Positions 8,193 through 14,892 of a stretch of 16,015 bases of DNA are shown piece after piece (positions within the stretch are counted from its first letter, which is position 1; every line of letters begins with the position of its first letter). The translations under genes were made by a program, and so were the position numbers. The notes beneath the pieces were generated by a model. That model had not been told where the DNA came from. It saw only the letters and a program-made list of their open reading frames with translations, and did not search any database. The stretch spans positions 1-16,015 of the forward strand of contig CAIRWJ010000212.1 in the NCBI GenBank assembly GCA_903882245.1, in the 5' to 3' direction. Source of the stretch: an uncultured Microbacteriaceae bacterium (GTDB lineage Bacteria; Actinomycetota; Actinomycetes; Actinomycetales; Microbacteriaceae).

Positions 8193-8231
8193 GACTTATG
8201 GAGGTAAACGGACGGTGAACGGTCAATCAAC
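8193..8231 (-). promoter_or_regulatory. PHO-box promoter of the pst operon
   Basis: Minus-strand 11-nt direct repeats begin at 8231 (GTTGATT, weak), 8220 (GTTCACC) and 8209 (GTTTACC). TAAGTC, a possible -10, starts exactly 22 nt after the first base of GTTCACC. The repeat form matches the Streptomyces PhoP operator, and its place in front of pstC fits phosphate-starvation induction. It begins only 12 nt after the stop of the preceding gene, with no terminator hairpin seen between them, so read-through from the redox operon is possible. Confidence 0.75.
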
Positions 8232-8242
8232 CAAATAAATCC

Positions 8243-9010
8243 TTAAACGCTGGCAAGAAGAGGAACAGTGTCCTCTGATATCAGGTCTCTCATCAATGGA
8301 TTGGCGTGAATCGCTAGTTTCTCATCGACGTACAGAACAGCGTGGCCATGCTGCGATGCGCTCGTCGCAGCATCGTGTCCGCCACTGATGATTGCCGTCG
8401 CCCACACGTCGCTCGCGACGATGTCGTCAGAAACAACGGTCGCTCCAACAATGCGTGGCCCCGAGGTTACCGATCGCCAAATATGCTCCCCGCGGTCGCC
8501 CGTGCCGCTGGTCGCGATAGCGCACCACGTTGAATTCAACTCGACGGTTGCAACAATGCCGAGCGTATCTGTTGGATGTCCAATAGCAATCGGCCATGTG
8601 CGGGCGTCGCCCGCCACAATGATGTCCCCGCCAAAATTCAGCGAAAAGTGCGTAATGCCGTGGGCGCGAAGAACAACCGCCCCGGCGGCAATAGCGTCGG
8701 CCTTGACGATTCCGGAAAGATCAATCACACCATCACCTCGATGCGGAGTAAATGCGCCTCCTGTGTCGTTGCGCCATTCGATGGCGCGGGAATACGTGTC
8801 TCGAAAGTCAGCGCTCATTGACTCGAGCGTGACCTCTCCGCGTGCCAACTGAGATATTGGCGAGTCGTCCATGTACAGCGAATACTCCCTCTCGAGAGAA
8901 TCAATCACTCGTGTGACACCCTCGACGGCAGGACCCCGAGAATGCTCAAGGGTGTCTGGAATGCGAAGCGAGACAACGGTGCCCATCGCCTCCCAGACAT
9001 CGACGGTCAT
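8243..9010 (-). CDS. apbE: FAD:protein FMN transferase (ApbE family)
   Basis: The 255-residue product is predicted to transfer FMN from FAD to a Thr of a target protein in a metal-dependent reaction. ApbE signatures appear in order: DLSGIVKADAI (97-107, family form DLGGIAKGYA), NFGGDI (125-130), AIATSGTGDRGEHIW (164-178), and DVWATAI (201-207) with the metal-binding Asp. It is shorter than typical ApbE (about 300-350), mainly at the N-terminus, and I see no signal peptide or lipobox. Its start overlaps the stop of the FMN-binding protein gene as ATGA, so enzyme and presumed substrate are translationally coupled. An upstream alternative start giving a signal peptide is not apparent. Confidence 0.9.
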   Translation of the reverse strand: MTVDVWEAMGTVVSLRIPDTLEHSRGPAVEGVTRVIDSLEREYSLYMDDSPISQLARGEVTLESMSADFRDTYSRAIEWRNDTGGAFTPHRGDGVIDLSGIVKADAIAAGAVVLRAHGITHFSLNFGGDIIVAGDARTWPIAIGHPTDTLGIVATVELNSTWCAIATSGTGDRGEHIWRSVTSGPRIVGATVVSDDIVASDVWATAIISGGHDAATSASQHGHAVLYVDEKLAIHANPLMRDLISEDTVPLLASV

Positions 9011-9480
9011 CCGGTGAAACCTGCTTGATCGAGGGCCGCTTGCGCGGACTGCTTGTATGCCCCAGTCGAGATTGTGGCACGCGAAACGTTGCCAAACTTG
9101 ACACTCTGATTGTCGGTCGTCGCCTTCGTCAAAATGGGAATCACTTGAGCGTTGATTTGATTGGACGTACCATCGCCACCCGGGTGTTGAAGGGCTGTGG
9201 CCGACGTGATTGCGCCTCCCTGGATAACGATCTCCACTTGCATCGGACCGTAGACAGTCTGAACCACGGGGCCGTCAAACGTGCCGTCCGTCGTTGATGA
9301 CGAAGCGCCTGTGGTCGAACCTGAGCCGCTCGCCGAACCGCTGCCCGAGTTCGATCCGGAATTCGAGGCCGCGTTCTGGTCAGTCGAAGTTCCGTTGAGA
9401 AATCCGGTGCCTAGAACGATTCCACCGGCGAGAACTCCCATGGTGGCCATTCCAGAAATGAAGGCTGATGTTGGTCGCAT
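9007..9480 (-). CDS. Exported FMN-binding domain protein (ApbE substrate)
   Basis: The 157-residue product starts at the ATG at 9480, with AGGAG 8 nt upstream, followed by a hydrophobic export or anchor segment (about 6-29). A low-complexity Ser/Gly/Thr linker (about 31-65) leads to a small FMN-binding domain (about 68-157) with GPMQVEIVIQGGAITSATAL and the C-terminal YKQSAQAALDQAGF, typical of the actinobacterial FMN_bind family. The covalent flavin site, usually SGATxTS, reads S133-R-A-T136-I-S-T: the acceptor Thr is kept but the Gly is Arg (codon CGT). It follows the membrane reductase by 11 nt and overlaps apbE by 4, so it probably acts as the extracytoplasmic flavin carrier of the cluster. 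The final acceptor is unknown. Confidence 0.87.
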   Translation of the reverse strand: MRPTSAFISGMATMGVLAGGIVLGTGFLNGTSTDQNAASNSGSNSGSGSASGSGSTTGASSSTTDGTFDGPVVQTVYGPMQVEIVIQGGAITSATALQHPGGDGTSNQINAQVIPILTKATTDNQSVKFGNVSRATISTGAYKQSAQAALDQAGFTG

Positions 9481-9491
9481 ATCGGTTTCTC

Positions 9492-10865
9492 CTACCAGGC
9501 AAACTGTTCGTTGTGGATTCGGTGTGGCGGCACTCCCGCGCTGCGAAGGTCGGCGACGAGGGAATTCATCCACGCTTCCGGCCCACAAAGGTAAAAGTCG
9601 ACCTCGGATGGTCGCTCGATCATCGTGGAAATAGTGACCCCGCGCTCGGATTCATCCCATGGTAACCAGGGCGTTCGGCGGCCTCGCGAACCCGTGAACG
9701 TGTACACGGTTCCCTTTTTGGCGTGCGCGATTCGGACGATCTCGTCCATCAAGAACAATTCCTCGTCACTTCGGGCACGCCCGATGACGGTGAGCTCGCC
9801 GGGTCGGACATCCATCGATTCAACGAGTGCGCGGATGGGGGCGAGCCCGATCCCCGATCCGATGAGGGCGACCCGTGAAGTCGTCCGTTCGGATTCCGTG
9901 AATACACCGTAAGGTCCCTCAAACCACACCGCGGTTCCCGGTCGGACATGTTGCAGTAGTGAAGTCGAATCCCCGAGTTCACGCACGGTGATTCGGACTC
10001 GATCGTTGGTGGGTGCAGCGGAAATCGAAAACGGATGAGCCTCGCGCCAGAGAGTCGGTGCGAGGAATCGCCAGTGCGCGAAGTGTCCCGCTCGGAAACC
10101 CGCCGCAGTGAGGCCGCGACCGCGCATCGTGATGGAAACAGTGCCCGGTCCTTCGATGACAACGCTTTCGACGATGAGCGTATGACGAACCGATCGCAGA
10201 ACAGGGACGATCACGCGGAAAATCACGACGCTTCCCGTCGCCACGACATAGAGTCCCAGCCAATACGCACGCCCTGCAGTACCCTCAGCGAACAACGTTC
10301 CTTGTGTGAACTGGTGGAATATGCCGAGGTACATCGCGACGTAACTCATGAGGTGGATGACGTGCCACACGCCGTGTGGCAAAAGTTTTTTCACCGCAAC
10401 GAGGCTCGTGATGACGATGAGAACCATCACACCCATCGAGAGGAATGACAAGAGCAAATCGTTGACCCCGAGCATCGTGACCACTTCACTCCACAGGTCT
10501 GTGCTGACGCGGGATGCATAGTCGACAATGAGTGCAGCCATGTGAACGAGAAGCAGGTAGAGAACGGGCTTGCCCAATTTTTTGTGAATTTCCAGAGCGC
10601 GGTCGTGGCCGAAAAGCGAGTCGATTGCCGGCACTCGCGCGGCAAGAACCATCATGACGAGGAACAGATTGGTCCCAATGAGGCCTGATACGACTCCAAC
10701 CCCATAGGGCAGGGTCACGATGTCGAGGAAGTTTTTCGCACCCCCGTCGACAAAGAAGAACGCGACAGCAACGGCTGTCGAGACCGGGATCAGCGATCCT
10801 GCGAAATCCTGTGAGGTCCATCGACGATTCGCGCGTCGAAGGAATTCGCGTTGTCGTGTTGTCAT
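9492..10865 (-). CDS. Ferric reductase/NOX-type membrane flavohaem oxidoreductase
   Basis: The 457-residue product takes electrons from NAD(P)H through FAD to two membrane haems. About six transmembrane helices span 20-220. Two histidine pairs with haem-ligand spacing are present: H94/H108 and H171/H184, the FRE/NOX arrangement. The cytosolic reductase half shows the FAD motif HPFSIS (277-282), the pyridine-nucleotide loop GSGIGLAP (336-343) and CGPE (427-430), and ends in an aromatic Trp. I chose the ATG at 10865; a GTG at 10883 would add six residues but has no ribosome site. With the FMN-binding protein and ApbE downstream it forms a transmembrane electron-export operon. Substrate (iron, quinone or other) cannot be told from sequence. 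Confidence 0.9.
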   Translation of the reverse strand: MTTRQREFLRRANRRWTSQDFAGSLIPVSTAVAVAFFFVDGGAKNFLDIVTLPYGVGVVSGLIGTNLFLVMMVLAARVPAIDSLFGHDRALEIHKKLGKPVLYLLLVHMAALIVDYASRVSTDLWSEVVTMLGVNDLLLSFLSMGVMVLIVITSLVAVKKLLPHGVWHVIHLMSYVAMYLGIFHQFTQGTLFAEGTAGRAYWLGLYVVATGSVVIFRVIVPVLRSVRHTLIVESVVIEGPGTVSITMRGRGLTAAGFRAGHFAHWRFLAPTLWREAHPFSISAAPTNDRVRITVRELGDSTSLLQHVRPGTAVWFEGPYGVFTESERTTSRVALIGSGIGLAPIRALVESMDVRPGELTVIGRARSDEELFLMDEIVRIAHAKKGTVYTFTGSRGRRTPWLPWDESERGVTISTMIERPSEVDFYLCGPEAWMNSLVADLRSAGVPPHRIHNEQFAW

Positions 10866-10904
10866 GTGCCTAATCAACGGCACGCTGCTGTGGAAAGCCC
10901 TGCA

Positions 10905-10930
10905 ACTTCCTATGAGTAATCTGTGAAAGT
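10905..10930. promoter_or_regulatory. Imperfect dyad upstream of the redox operon
   Basis: ACTTCCTATG and CTGTGAAAGT form an inverted repeat (7 of 10 positions) around a 6-nt centre, in the 77-bp gap between the reductase start and the stop of the upstream dehydrogenase. It could be an operator for the redox operon. No convincing -35/-10 pair was found beside it, so this is tentative. Confidence 0.22.
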
Positions 10931-10942
10931 ACTCTCGGTGGG

Positions 10943-11725
10943 TTAGGCGCGGCCAGACTTCATCAAACGCTTTGCGACAGAAATCAAGATACGCCGGGGA
11001 ACAAATCGTCCGACCATCGCCATGATTCGATTTGCCGCTCCGACGATGACACTAGGGGCGGGGGATTTTGCGTCGAGGGCCGACATTGCGGTGGTCACCA
11101 CTTGAGTCGGAGTCATGAGGGCACTCCCCATGGATCGACCTCCGGCCACGTCAAAGAACTCGGTGGCCGTGCCGCCTGGCGAGACGGCGAGCGCCGTTAC
11201 GCCGGTTCCCTGCAATTCGCCCCAGAGCCCTTCGGTGAACGAGAGCACATAAGCCTTTGTCGCCGCATAAACCGACATGTTGGGGACGGGCTGATAGGCA
11301 GCAGTTGATGCGATGTTGATGATGGTCCCACGGCCTCGTTCGATCATCGGAGCCACGAATAACCTGGACAGCTGGGTCAGGGACACAATGTTGACGTTGA
11401 TCTCGTTGGCCATACCGTCAAGGTCTTCGGCGGCAAATGCGCCAATGTGACCCCACCCCGAATTGTTGATGAGAACGTCAATGGAGGTCTTTCCGACTGC
11501 GGTCGCAAGCCTCTTAGCAGCGCCGGAAACCGAGAGGTCGGATGCAATCACCCGAACTTTGACACCGTGAGCCGAGGTGATTTCTGCGGCCAGCGCATCC
11601 AATCGATCGGTTCGTCGTGCCGCGATGACGAGATCGTGTCCGCGTGATGCGTATTCGCGGGCGAACACTGCTCCGATTCCGCTGCTCGCGCCGGTGATGA
11701 GTGCCGTTGGTCTTTTTTCTGCCAT
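10943..11725 (-). CDS. Short-chain dehydrogenase/reductase (SDR)
   Basis: The 260-residue classical SDR is an NAD(P)-dependent oxidoreductase of alcohols or ketones. It has the nucleotide loop TGASSGIG (11-18), Arg37-Arg38 after strand 2 suggesting NADPH preference, D63 for the adenine, NNSG (87-90; usually NNAG), catalytic N112, S140 in IASTAAY, and Y153-x3-K157. The C-terminal basic tail (about 240-260, RFVPRRILISVAKRLMKSGRA-like) and hydrophobic patch resemble SDRs acting on lipophilic substrates; the actual substrate is unknown. The gene is divergent from a TetR-family regulator 85 bp away, which probably controls it. A TAGAGT hexamer 6 nt before the ATG, with no good ribosome site, suggests a leaderless transcript. 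Confidence 0.92.
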   Translation of the reverse strand: MAEKRPTALITGASSGIGAVFAREYASRGHDLVIAARRTDRLDALAAEITSAHGVKVRVIASDLSVSGAAKRLATAVGKTSIDVLINNSGWGHIGAFAAEDLDGMANEINVNIVSLTQLSRLFVAPMIERGRGTIINIASTAAYQPVPNMSVYAATKAYVLSFTEGLWGELQGTGVTALAVSPGGTATEFFDVAGGRSMGSALMTPTQVVTTAMSALDAKSPAPSVIVGAANRIMAMVGRFVPRRILISVAKRLMKSGRA

Positions 11726-11731
11726 TTCGCC

Positions 11732-11737
11732 ACTCTA
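11732..11737 (-). promoter_or_regulatory. -10 element of the SDR gene, leaderless
   Basis: TAGAGT on the minus strand (TAnnnT type) ends 6 nt before the ATG at 11725, placing the transcription start at or next to the start codon. No good -35 was found at 16-18 bp. Confidence 0.4.
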
Positions 11738-11759
11738 GTGGTCGGTGCAATCAGAACAT

Positions 11760-11773
11760 TTGTTGACGAACAA
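11760..11773. promoter_or_regulatory. 14-bp palindrome, likely TetR-family operator
   Basis: TTGTT-GACG-AACAA lies in the middle of the 85-bp divergent promoter region, directly upstream of the regulator's -35. An outer inverted pair TCGGT (11742-11746) and ACCGA (11786-11790) is centred on almost the same point. Binding here could repress both the SDR gene and the regulator. Confidence 0.45.
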
Positions 11774-11775
11774 TC

Positions 11776-11804
11776 GTGACAAAAAACCGAAGTCATGTTA
11801 GTAT
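11776..11804 (+). promoter_or_regulatory. Leaderless promoter of the TetR-family gene
   Basis: GTGACA (11776-11781, 5 of 6 to TTGACA) and TAGTAT (11799-11804) are separated by 17 bp. The -10 ends 6 nt before the ATG, and no Shine-Dalgarno sequence is present, so transcription probably starts at the initiation codon. Confidence 0.65.
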
Positions 11805-11810
11805 TTTGCC

Positions 11811-12557
11811 ATGGGAAGACCGCCAAAAGGGACGCGACCGGTGACCGACCCGTCATTGACGGAAGACTTTTGGCGGAAACTCACAGGACGCGCCGAACCA
11901 TCGCAGCGTGAACAGTTTTTGTGGTTGTCTATCGATCTAGTTCGTGAGCTAGGACTGAATCAATTCAAGATTACGACTGTCGCAAAAATGATGGGTTATT
12001 CGGTGGCGATGGTCAATCACCACTTCGGCTCGCGCGACGGGCTCATCGCGGAATGTGCCGAGCGGGTGCATCAGAGTTACTCACTCGAATTGATTGATGC
12101 GACCGAAGCAGCAGAGCGCAATCCGCGAGCCAGGCTCGAGGCGTACATCGAAGCTCGTGTCGTTTGTGGTCGGCAGCTAGGCGGTTGGACTCAAGTACTG
12201 AATTACCCTTTCCACTCTTTCGAATCACCGGCGATTGCCCTTGCACGCTCGGGTGACGCATTCGAAAACAGCTTTTTTAGAAACCTCATGTTCATTACGC
12301 AGTTGGTTCTTGACCTGCAGCAGGGAACTGTTTCTGAAACCCGACCCGATCGGGCAGCGTTTGCAAATGAAATCATGACGCAGAACCCCACAGCGGTTTT
12401 CCATGCATCGAACATCGGCACGGCGACTGCAGGAGCGGTGATGTGGATGTCGGGCCGAATGGATGTCTTCACCCAGCCTCAAGAGATTGTCGATCTCGCG
12501 AATGCCGCTCTCAAATGGCAAGTTCAGCACTTAGTCAACGGCATTCCCGTTAGCTAA
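11811..12557 (+). CDS. TetR-family transcriptional regulator
   Basis: The 248-residue product has an N-terminal helix-turn-helix of TetR type at about 35-78: FKITTVAKMMGYSVAMVNHHFGSRDGLIAE in pieces, with the recognition helix YSVAMVNHHF (63-72). A basic, Pro-rich arm of about 30 residues precedes it. The C-terminal part (80-248) is helical and would hold ligand and dimer contacts; it matches no subfamily I can name. Divergent orientation to the SDR gene and the palindrome between them suggest it controls that gene and itself. The mRNA appears leaderless. Ligand unknown. Confidence 0.88.
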   Translation: MGRPPKGTRPVTDPSLTEDFWRKLTGRAEPSQREQFLWLSIDLVRELGLNQFKITTVAKMMGYSVAMVNHHFGSRDGLIAECAERVHQSYSLELIDATEAAERNPRARLEAYIEARVVCGRQLGGWTQVLNYPFHSFESPAIALARSGDAFENSFFRNLMFITQLVLDLQQGTVSETRPDRAAFANEIMTQNPTAVFHASNIGTATAGAVMWMSGRMDVFTQPQEIVDLANAALKWQVQHLVNGIPVS

Positions 12558-12580
12558 AAGCGGTCACCTCTGCGCAACAA

Positions 12581-12586
12581 TAGGGT
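12581..12586 (+). promoter_or_regulatory. Possible -10 of the Rid-family gene
   Basis: TAGGGT lies 25 nt before the ATG at 12612. No good -35 is visible. An AAAGGA ribosome site 8 nt before the ATG supports a conventional leadered start. Read-through from the TetR gene is the alternative. Confidence 0.3.
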
Positions 12587-12611
12587 TACATGCTGGTGAA
12601 AGGACTCGACC

Positions 12612-12998
12612 ATGGCCGCTGACAAACTGATTTCTTCTGGTGGCCCGTGGGAGGACATCATTGGCTATTCTCGAGCGACTGTCGCCGGCCCGTCGGTTCA
12701 CGTCTCGGGGACAACGGCCACGGTGAACGGCGAACTCCAGCAAGCCGGCGATGCCTATGGCCAGGCAAAGGTTGCTCTCGGCATCATCACAACGGCACTC
12801 GCCGAGGCTGGGCATTCGGTGACCGACATCGTCCGCACCCGCATGTTTTTGGCTAACGCGTCCGACATGGATGCCGTGGGCAAGGCTCACGGCGAAGTGT
12901 TTGGCGCAATCAAACCCGCGGCGACAATGATTGCTGGACTTGAATTCATCAACCCCCAGATGCTCGTCGAGATCGAGGTCGACTCTTACAAGGCGTGA
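12612..12998 (+). CDS. Rid-family (YjgF/YER057c/UK114) protein without the RidA arginine
   Basis: The 128-residue product has normal length for the family. The start at 12612 is preceded by AAAGGA. Family features are VHVSGTTA (29-36), the VRTRMFLANASDMDAVGKAHGEVFG region (about 74-98) and the C-terminal MLVEIEVDSY. RidA enzymes that deaminate reactive 2-aminoacrylate use an Arg in a PARS-like motif; here the position reads KPAATM, so the Arg is Ala. Such members usually belong to Rid subfamilies with other or unknown roles, so imine deaminase activity should not be assumed. It lies 31 bp upstream of the acetoacetyl-CoA synthetase gene on the same strand and may be co-transcribed with it. Confidence 0.9.
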   Translation: MAADKLISSGGPWEDIIGYSRATVAGPSVHVSGTTATVNGELQQAGDAYGQAKVALGIITTALAEAGHSVTDIVRTRMFLANASDMDAVGKAHGEVFGAIKPAATMIAGLEFINPQMLVEIEVDSYKA

Positions 12999-13017
12999 GG
13001 CGTGAGTGCCCGCTGGG

Positions 13018-13023
13018 TAGGAT
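13018..13023 (+). promoter_or_regulatory. TAGGAT: -10 of a leaderless start, or ribosome site, of the synthetase gene
   Basis: TAGGAT ends exactly 6 nt before the ATG at 13030, the same spacing as the two promoters of the SDR/TetR pair. It also contains AGGA at a usable ribosome-site distance, so the two readings cannot be separated by eye. No strong -35 is present. Confidence 0.4.
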
Positions 13024-13029
13024 TCGCTC

Positions 13030-14892
13030 ATGCTCATGGACAACGCAATCACGCGTCACGGCTTTGCCGGTTTTCGAGAGTTACATCGGTGGTCGATTGA
13101 AAATCCCGCCGATTTCTGGCGCGAGGCGTGGGACGAATTGGGAATCGTTGGAGTACGCGGCGAGCGGACGACACGTGGGGGCGGGTTCGAAGAGACGGAA
13201 TGGTTTCCCGACGCGCGACTCAATATCGTTGACACGTTGTTGGCTGGTGATCCGGCGTTTGAGGCACTGATTTCGCACGCCGAAGATTCACCGCGACGTT
13301 CACTCACTCTCGGAGAGCTCCGCGCAGACGTTGCTGCGTGCGCGTCGGCCCTCCGCGCGTCCGGAGTTCAGGTTGGCGACCGAGTGGTGGCGTGGACGCC
13401 GAATGTCGTCGAAACAATTGTTTTTGCTCTCGGCGCACTGTCAATCGGCGCTGTTGTCAGCACTGCATCGACGGATTTTGGTCCGGCCGCACTGGTTGAT
13501 CGGTTTGGCCAAATCGAACCGACCGTCCTCCTGGCCTCGGCATCCTCGCGCTATGGCGGTAAAGAAATCCCTCTTGCCGACTCGATTGCACAGGTGATCA
13601 GTGAGTTGCCGACGCTCACGACCATCGTTGTCATCGGTGCGAGTGATGCACACACGACGTGGGAAGAGTGGCTTTCTCCGCACCACGGCAGCGAGTTGTT
13701 GCCCACCGCACTTCCGTTCAACCATCCTGGTTTCATTTTGTTTTCGAGTGGAACGACGGGTCGCCCGAAGTGCATTGTCCATTCAGCGGCGGGCGTGTTG
13801 TTAAAGGTCTTGAGCGAACAGGGCTACCACCTCGATGTGCGCCCAGGCGACACCATGTTGTACGCGACCACGTGCGGTTGGATGATGTGGAACTGGCTGT
13901 TGTGTGGGCTCGGGCGGGGCGCGACGATTGTGCTCTGCGACGGCAGCCCCGGGTACCCCGACATTTCTCGACTGTGGGCTATTGCGAACGAGGAACGTTT
14001 GACGTTCCTGGGAGTTTCTGCTGCGCTGATTGATTCGTGGCGTCGCGCGGCGATCGAACCTCGCCACAATTTCGACTTGTCCGCGCTTCGAACGATCGCG
14101 TCTACCGGTTCACCGCTCGCGGCGACTGGCTACGATTGGGTCGCCGATGCCGTGTCCGCCGATGTGACGGTCGCCTCAATTGCGGGCGGAACCGATCTGT
14201 GCGGTTGTCTCGTGTTGGGTGTCGACACCGAGCCCGTCGTGCGCGGTGAAATTCAGGGTCCCGCTCTGGGGCTCGACGTCACCGTATTTCGATCCGATGG
14301 GTCAGAGGCAACGGTGGCAGAGGAAGGCGAATTGGTCTGTCGGACGCCGTTCCCGTCCATTCCACTGATGTTCTGGGGGGATGATGACGGCTCTCGTCGG
14401 CACAGCGCGTATTTCGGTCGCTTCCCGGGGATTTGGGCGCACGGCGATTACGCGAGACGAACCCCCTCGGGCGGATTCGAGATTCTGGGCCGACTGGATG
14501 CGACGCTCAATGTCAATGGGGTTCGTATCGGAACCGCTGAGATTTACCGCGTTGTCTTGACTATTCCCGGAGTATTAGAGGCGATGGCGATCGAGCAGCC
14601 CGATCGCGACAGCGCGCGAGTTGTTTTGTTCGTCATCGTCGATCAACCCCTCAACGACGAAATGGATGTGCTCATTCGAACCACACTTCGAACCCAAGCG
14701 AGCCCGAGACACGTTCCGGCAATCATTGTCGACGTACCTGAACTTCCTCGAACCCGAAGCGGCAAGATGACCGAGCTGGCGGTCGCCGACATTGTCACAG
14801 GCCGTCCCGAGCGCGACACCTCATCGCTAGCGAACCCCGAATGCCTTCAGTGGTTTCGGGCGTGGACAGCCGCGTCTAAACCTTCGTTGTGA
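13030..14892 (+). CDS. aacS: Acetoacetyl-CoA synthetase (acetoacetate-CoA ligase)
   Basis: The 620-residue adenylate-forming enzyme converts acetoacetate, ATP and CoA to acetoacetyl-CoA, AMP and PPi. The N-terminal acetyl-CoA-synthetase-like region (HRWSIENPADFWREAW, 19-34; FPDARLNIVDTLL, 59-71) is followed by the P-loop FSSGTTGRPKCIVHS (238-252), CGWMMWNWLL (282-291), GGTD (386-389), HGDYA (471-475), GRLDATLNVNGVRIGTAEIY (487-506) and the C-terminal catalytic Lys in RSGK579. CGWMMWN and VRIGTAEIY are characteristic of acetoacetyl-CoA synthetases within the class. It is slightly shorter than the usual ~650. The first of two close ATGs was chosen for its AGGA/-10 spacing. Its 3' end overlaps the convergent LacI-family gene by 17 bp. 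It may serve ketone-body or acetoacetate use. Confidence 0.92.
   Translation: MLMDNAITRHGFAGFRELHRWSIENPADFWREAWDELGIVGVRGERTTRGGGFEETEWFPDARLNIVDTLLAGDPAFEALISHAEDSPRRSLTLGELRADVAACASALRASGVQVGDRVVAWTPNVVETIVFALGALSIGAVVSTASTDFGPAALVDRFGQIEPTVLLASASSRYGGKEIPLADSIAQVISELPTLTTIVVIGASDAHTTWEEWLSPHHGSELLPTALPFNHPGFILFSSGTTGRPKCIVHSAAGVLLKVLSEQGYHLDVRPGDTMLYATTCGWMMWNWLLCGLGRGATIVLCDGSPGYPDISRLWAIANEERLTFLGVSAALIDSWRRAAIEPRHNFDLSALRTIASTGSPLAATGYDWVADAVSADVTVASIAGGTDLCGCLVLGVDTEPVVRGEIQGPALGLDVTVFRSDGSEATVAEEGELVCRTPFPSIPLMFWGDDDGSRRHSAYFGRFPGIWAHGDYARRTPSGGFEILGRLDATLNVNGVRIGTAEIYRVVLTIPGVLEAMAIEQPDRDSARVVLFVIVDQPLNDEMDVLIRTTLRTQASPRHVPAIIVDVPELPRTRSGKMTELAVADIVTGRPERDTSSLANPECLQWFRAWTAASKPSL

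Noticed and set aside
7728..8238. Two overlapping plus-strand frames opposite the start of pstC
   Set aside because: They cross the pstC start and PHO box, have no ribosome site or family traits, and are explained by codon bias of pstC.
10935..10950. TTAGG half-site resembling a DtxR/IdeR iron box near the reductase operon
   Set aside because: Only one half-site is present, it overlaps the end of the SDR gene, and no partner arm follows.
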